64,000 nt of DNA from contig CABJBM010000017.1 of assembly GCA_902363835.1 (NCBI GenBank), forward strand, positions 62,001 to 126,000, given 5' to 3'. The notes under the pieces were generated by a model. That model worked only from the letters and a program-made list of their open reading frames with translations. It had not been told where the DNA came from and made no database searches. Numbering within the stretch: position 1 is the first letter of the stretch; every line of letters begins with the position of its first letter. Of the stretch, positions 60,301 through 64,000 are shown in pieces. A program made the position numbers and the translations under genes. The stretch comes from Lachnospiraceae bacterium (GTDB lineage: Bacteria; Bacillota; Clostridia; Lachnospirales; Lachnospiraceae).

Positions 60301-63121
60301 CTGAATCAGCAGTCAGAAGGTCATAATACGCCTTCAAACCTGCATCATTTTTCTTGTCATTGAGCGTGGTATTGTTGCGGCTGACCAGTCCTGATGAGCC
60401 AAATGTATTGATGTGGCCGGGGCCGCCGGACCAGGTCATCTCAAAACCGGAAAATGCCTTTCTGGAACTGGTTTCATTAAACGTTTCCGTCTGCTCCCTG
60501 TATTCCTCCCATATGGCCCTGCTCTCAGGTGTCATAAGAGACGGATCATTAAGCGCCTCTTTTGGATTAGGTGCATCTTTTGTATCAAAATAGTTGGAAT
60601 GATCCGTAAAGGATATAAAATGTACATTGTCTTCTTCCGGTATGCTGGCAAGATAATTAAGACCATCTTTGACAGACCCGGAACCATCGGAATAGTTGGT
60701 ATGTCCATGAAGCTGTCCGAAATACGCAGTAAAGGCAGACTTGCCTACGGTAAATTTCCAATTCTCAGTAAAAGACACCTTATCTTCCCGAAGGACTGTG
60801 ACCTGTGCGTTATAATTGCCGTCTTCCAGAACCTTGGACGAAAAAGCATATGTTACACTGTCAGCGGCTGTCTCTTTTAGATTCATGGGCTGATCTGTAT
60901 AAACAACAGTGCCATCTGTCTTAGTAAGAGAGAGACTTACCAATGGGTTATTTCCGATATTTGTCAGTCTGATGGAAATCTCAGGCGCCTTCACATCTCC
61001 TGTGGCTTTATTTCTCTCAGGAGTAACCGCCAGTACCTGGGGTTTGTCATTGATGGCAATTGTAACGGTCCCACTCTCTGCTTCGAGACCAGTTTTATCT
61101 ATTGCTTTGAATTTTATGTACAAGGCCTGCTGCCCTTTAGCAAAATTTTCTGCCGGGATAACAGCCTCATAGCTGTTCGTATCCTGATTAAATGTCATGG
61201 ATAGTGACTTGCCCAGGGTATCCTCTGAGGAACCGAAAAAAACCTCCACACTGGCCACGCCCACGTTGTCCCTAACCTGGACTGAAATGGGATATTCCTG
61301 GTCCGGTCTTGCATCAATATAGGTGCCTAAGGTAATGACCGGTGGCTTGGTGTCATTTTTCACATAATAGACAGGAAAACCATTTTTCTCTTCTGTGCCG
61401 GTGTATAGCTGAATCGTCTGATTATATCTGCCTATCATGGCAGTTAAATCCACGGTCTCTCCTTCTTCCACACCTTCCGGATATGGAGCTGCCTGGTAAA
61501 TATTAATCGTGCCTGTTGCGTCTGTTACAGGCGTACTGCCTGATGTATTGAGCTTGCCAAGGGTGACATCCTCTATGAGAACAACTCTGTCAATAAGTCC
61601 GCTTTTCTCTAAATCAGCGGTATCTGCCATTGCTTTTATCTGATTGATGGTATACTTCACCGGCGTTATGGATGCCTCATCCTGCTTAACAGCGATTTTT
61701 GCTTTATCTTTGGTGGAGGTTATCTGAGGCATACCATAGCGAATCTGGAAATCTCCTGTGATTTCCAGTATATCACCTATTTGGGCGCCATCGGGTGCCG
61801 CTCCAAAAATATAGATGCTGTACTGGCTGCCATCTATCATGGACTGGAGCACCGGATTTCCATATGTTGTGGCCAGATATGACAATTCCCCTATAACGGT
61901 CACATCTTTTGTGTCCTTTCCCAGCGCCAGCACATCTTTAATCGTCATCACTTTGCCGGATTCACGGATTGTATAAGAAAACACAGATATTTCACTTTCC
62001 TCCAGCCCTTCCTTAACTGCGCGCACATAGTATGTAACCGGTTCATCAATTATCAGCTTGTCATTAGTTGAATATGTGGTCCATTCTTTGGCAGTCTCAG
62101 ACTCAGTATTATACTCTATTGCAGCACCTGAGGTAGCCGTAGAAAATGTGAGCTCCGTACCTTTCAGTACCGCTCCTGCAGCCGGTGATGCAGCAGGCGT
62201 GCTGCATTTCGTTTCTTCCGGTTGATTCCCGCCGCCTTCCTCATAGGAACTGTTGCGGGGCTCAGGCTTACCAATCTTGAAATCAGCGCTGTTGTTGTCG
62301 GTATCCACTGCCGGGTCCTTGCGGATGGCGGCGGTAGCATTTGACATTGGGGAGGTTTGTTGGGTCTCATACTCCTTCGCTGCGCCAATTCCTACTAAAT
62401 CAACGAGATTCTCATCACTTTTATCTGTTAATTTTACGATGTCTTTGGACAATGCCGCTGCCCCATCGGTTGCAGACATTGCGATAACACCTATGGCATC
62501 AGGTTCCGGAAGTTCTGGCGCATCTTTATTCGTTCCATCCGCTTCCTTTATCAGGTAGTAGCCGCCGGCTTCAATGGTCCCTGAAAGTTTCGTCATCTGG
62601 CCGTCGCCCACAGGATTATAGTCGCTGAACGTGCTTTTAGCCAGCCACTGTATTGACCACCCATCCAGGCTCACATCTTCATCCGTAGGATTGTACAATT
62701 CAATAAAATCACTTTTCCATATACATTTACTATTGCCTCCGCCGCCATATACCTGACTGATCACTACGTGGTCTGCCAGACTGATGTCGCTAAGTGCGGA
62801 CTTATCTTCTACAGGTTCCATGGTACTGGCTTCCTCTTTTACAGCGCCAGTATCTCCCTTGTCCTCCGTATCCTCCTTATTGCCTGTATCTCCCGTATCT
62901 CCCTTGCTGCCTGTATCCTCTTCCATCTTTTCCGGAATGTCTGTATCCGTGTCCTTGTCTGCCTCACTGGGGCTGGCTTTATTATCTCCCCCACCGGAAC
63001 TTTCTGCCCCATACCCGTTTGTCAGGTTTGAATCTGTCTTCATCGCAAAACCAGGCACGACTAACAGATTCATACACATGGCAACTGACAGAAACAAACT
63101 TAACAGCTTCCTTAAGTTCAT
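57365..63121 (-). CDS. Giant wall-bound protein: lamin-tail, PHP phosphoesterase, choline-binding-type repeats
   Basis: A 1918-residue exported protein. In order: signal peptide (LLSLFLSVAMCMNLLVVPGFA), an acidic Asp/Gly/Thr spacer, a lamin-tail domain (ELYNPTDEDVSLDGWSIQW), a chitobiase C-terminal-like Ig domain (TPAASPAAGAVLKGTEL), OB-fold segments, a CehA/McbA-type PHP metallohydrolase (GQLHGHTNYSDGSG, SFTDHSNYF, NNQDNHKGRWG), Ig-like domains, a further OB-fold and three or more C-terminal choline-binding-type repeats (GWQAAKKDGTYAKNEWYQ, GWYLDGDGSWYYM). The PHP part hydrolyses phosphoesters and the OB/lamin parts suggest nucleic acid or nucleotide as substrate; this is inference. RBS AAGGAG 10 bases upstream. 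Confidence 0.88.
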   Translation of the reverse strand: MNLRKLLSLFLSVAMCMNLLVVPGFAMKTDSNLTNGYGAESSGGGDNKASPSEADKDTDTDIPEKMEEDTGSKGDTGDTGNKEDTEDKGDTGAVKEEASTMEPVEDKSALSDISLADHVVISQVYGGGGNSKCIWKSDFIELYNPTDEDVSLDGWSIQWLAKSTFSDYNPVGDGQMTKLSGTIEAGGYYLIKEADGTNKDAPELPEPDAIGVIAMSATDGAAALSKDIVKLTDKSDENLVDLVGIGAAKEYETQQTSPMSNATAAIRKDPAVDTDNNSADFKIGKPEPRNSSYEEGGGNQPEETKCSTPAASPAAGAVLKGTELTFSTATSGAAIEYNTESETAKEWTTYSTNDKLIIDEPVTYYVRAVKEGLEESEISVFSYTIRESGKVMTIKDVLALGKDTKDVTVIGELSYLATTYGNPVLQSMIDGSQYSIYIFGAAPDGAQIGDILEITGDFQIRYGMPQITSTKDKAKIAVKQDEASITPVKYTINQIKAMADTADLEKSGLIDRVVLIEDVTLGKLNTSGSTPVTDATGTINIYQAAPYPEGVEEGETVDLTAMIGRYNQTIQLYTGTEEKNGFPVYYVKNDTKPPVITLGTYIDARPDQEYPISVQVRDNVGVASVEVFFGSSEDTLGKSLSMTFNQDTNSYEAVIPAENFAKGQQALYIKFKAIDKTGLEAESGTVTIAINDKPQVLAVTPERNKATGDVKAPEISIRLTNIGNNPLVSLSLTKTDGTVVYTDQPMNLKETAADSVTYAFSSKVLEDGNYNAQVTVLREDKVSFTENWKFTVGKSAFTAYFGQLHGHTNYSDGSGSVKDGLNYLASIPEEDNVHFISFTDHSNYFDTKDAPNPKEALNDPSLMTPESRAIWEEYREQTETFNETSSRKAFSGFEMTWSGGPGHINTFGSSGLVSRNNTTLNDKKNDAGLKAYYDLLTADSDPLANLSQFNHPGKTFGTFADFAYYTPARDAKMVAVEVGNGEGSIGSGGYFPSYNEYTKALDKGWHVAPTNNQDNHKGRWGNANTARTVVLTDDFSETGILNGLKDRRVYATEDKNMNIMYTLNDELMGSILDVSDDVKTLNIYVSVDDPDPSDVIKSVEVVTNGGAIAGKKEGTGNSGEFTFELPAKKGYYYIRVTQADKNIAVTAPVWYGSAAKAGISSFTCDTDVPVTGDPVKFTVTAFNNEESDATLTRLTFKSGDKVLENQELNVSLKSLGTYTVNKAFILDKVGVNEIEVTAQMELEGERKVFSFTLEIEVRDSSKMKYFGIDASHYNEYVNGNYKDSMGNFTTLAGDYNIRMVTLNTSEELIAALKDDKYVGLLLNAPSRRDGTKLREDYKNYTEEEIEAVRTFAKKGDKTIMVCAWSDTYEAYDGFIGDKSKADDHMSAQQNKILEALGSAFRFADDELQCTSSNDGRVIGILGKDYNQLNPYMAGVDAGLKFNTYGNADIYAMDESGNPVSDSAMLPTGAAALVYAPADTKSLDKDGVGLSGDALTKLDGRFVLAATQELYFSDGESSTLYLSGCSTMSDFQLTFDSAATNDYSNYQIMANLLDKTNQLQVTPVKEVQAAGEGERFVIEGIATSNASGYDKNTAFFDSIYVQDETGGINLFPVSGDIRAGQTIRVFGKTSSYQGERQLAVEKIMVIDENIKELPEPVKETTEEAFEGKNLGSLVKVSGKVISIDAPNNLVETIMLQDQSGKPARIFIDGYITKDKVIEGLEIGAYMSAAGLSSRTVIGDSEDSVARIRIRDRDDVKLAEEPEIPEEPEVPEKPEVPEKPDRPSDTDRDKDYGINAEWKQNARGWQAAKKDGTYAKNEWYQCSYNGQVSWYRFDTEGYMISGWYLDGDGSWYYMSENHDGSYGAMVMGWKWINGKCYYFNPDIQATQYKYGAMFRSGITPDGYTVNANGEWIVDGVVQIR

Positions 63122-63235
63122 AACTTTTCTTCTCCTTCCATTTTTGTTGGTATTCCCTAACTAAACCTTATTATGATGAATTATAAAAAAGTACCAATTT
63201 TATACATGATTTTAATACAAAATATGTGAATATCG

Positions 63236-64000
63236 TCACTGTTTTTTCCTTTGTTTTCTATTCTTTTCATTAACCGCCATAACCAGCCTGTCCACCCCAT
63301 TCTCCCTGCTGCACATAAACGCACTTAGGAATGCTACTAATGGCACAGTCATTACAATACCTATGGAGCCTGAGATACCCTGTATAATCTCCAACGCCAT
63401 CATGTCACTGTTAATGATCTGCAAATATGGATAATCAAAGATTCTGAACAGTATCAACATATTGAGTGCCGAGCCGGCAAAAGCTAATATCAGCGTGTTA
63501 GCCATAGTCCCCATGGCATCCCTGCCTATATTAATACCAGACTGAATCAGTTTTTGTCTGTTCAGCTCCGGATTCAGCTGATGCATCTCAAATACTGCAG
63601 ACGTAATCGTCAAAGCCACATCCATGACCGCACCTAGTGCAGCTATGAGAATGGCGCTGATCAGTAATCCGCTGATATTCAGGCTTGTCCCATCTGCGCG
63701 GAGAATTAATTCTTCCGCCTCCGACATATTAAAACCGTTTATGGGTGTAGCAGCTGCCGTAAGAGCTGCTGCGACTCCAGCCATCGCTACACCGCCTACG
63801 CACCCAATGGTTGCACATAACGTTTTCATGGACAAACCATTTAACAGTACCAATGAAACAGCTGTGGTAACAGCTGCTATGACAACAGATGAAAATATAG
63901 GATCAATGCCATGCCTTATCATGGGTATAAGCAAAAACCAGATATCTACAATCGCAAATGCAAGCCCCAGTATGGCGGCTATTCCCTTTTTTCCCCCGAA
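63236..64000 (-). CDS. YibE/F-like membrane protein (partial, runs off the right edge)
   Basis: The frame is open to base 64000 (about 254 residues visible, C-terminal end included) with six or so hydrophobic helices. FGGKKGIAAILGLAFAIVDIWF at the edge, then IPMIRHGIDPIFSSVV, and GAVMDVALTITSAVFEMHQLNP are YibE/F family patterns. The N-terminus lies beyond the window. The role of YibE/F proteins is unknown. Transcribed with the giant surface-protein gene, 114 bases upstream of it. Confidence 0.85.
   Translation of the reverse strand, partial: FGGKKGIAAILGLAFAIVDIWFLLIPMIRHGIDPIFSSVVIAAVTTAVSLVLLNGLSMKTLCATIGCVGGVAMAGVAAALTAAATPINGFNMSEAEELILRADGTSLNISGLLISAILIAALGAVMDVALTITSAVFEMHQLNPELNRQKLIQSGINIGRDAMGTMANTLILAFAGSALNMLILFRIFDYPYLQIINSDMMALEIIQGISGSIGIVMTVPLVAFLSAFMCSRENGVDRLVMAVNEKNRKQRKKQ

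Overview
The window reads as one strand of a strictly or mainly anaerobic, flagellated, spore-forming Firmicute, most likely a Lachnospiraceae/Clostridium-type genome. The support is the housekeeping block add-relA-metallo-hydrolase-hemZ-hisS-aspS in clostridial order, a Gram-positive style flagellin, choline-binding-type wall repeats, strong AGGAGG ribosome sites and moderate GC. The assignment is inference; no rRNA or tRNA is present. Every gene I support lies on the minus strand, so transcription runs from high to low coordinates.

Left end (1-8.7 kb): a flagellin gene (hag) with a structured leader is followed downstream by a modification island. It holds a GT2-TPR-FkbM fusion, a second glycosyltransferase with a methyltransferase-like tail, a nucleotidyltransferase fused to a GmhB-type phosphatase, a radical SAM/SPASM protein and an RmlC-type epimerase cut by the window edge. 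A YjfB-like motility gene lies upstream. 8.7-14 kb: a two-component pair, kduI and a Cache-domain chemoreceptor.

14-29 kb is accessory. A 1568-residue collagen-like protein (about 420 Gly-X-Y triplets) is bracketed by two diverged copies of a ~650-bp segment, the remains of a tandem duplication of receptor plus collagen gene. Next comes the most unexpected locus: a compact catechol meta-cleavage operon (IclR regulator, ring-fission-product hydrolase, hydratase, acylating acetaldehyde dehydrogenase, hydroxyoxovalerate aldolase, XylT-type ferredoxin, XylE-type catechol 2,3-dioxygenase) with its own sigma-A-like promoter. The encoded steps would take a catechol and O2 to pyruvate and acetyl-CoA, which is odd in an anaerobe. 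Upstream are a tiny collagen-like gene and two paralogous GT2-TPR glycosyltransferases behind a sigma-K-like promoter, candidates for decorating the collagen-like protein on spores.

29-36.6 kb carries small single-domain genes (TIGR04076, ABM-like, an N-terminally truncated AraC remnant, three GNATs, a phosphoesterase, a DinB-like protein, a CDP-alcohol phosphatidyltransferase) and a secreted 5'-nucleotidase with an internal LysM. 36.7-45.7 kb is the housekeeping block.

45.8-57.1 kb is a ten-gene operon from a clear TTGACA-N16-TATAAT promoter to a clear terminator: sugar-binding protein, two permeases, BadF-type amino-sugar kinase, ROK kinase, GH4, double GNAT, PIG-L, NamZ and NagZ. It looks like import and intracellular breakdown of peptidoglycan-derived amino sugars. 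57.3-64 kb carries a 1918-residue wall-anchored protein (lamin-tail, PHP phosphoesterase, choline-binding-type repeats) and the end of a YibE/F membrane protein.
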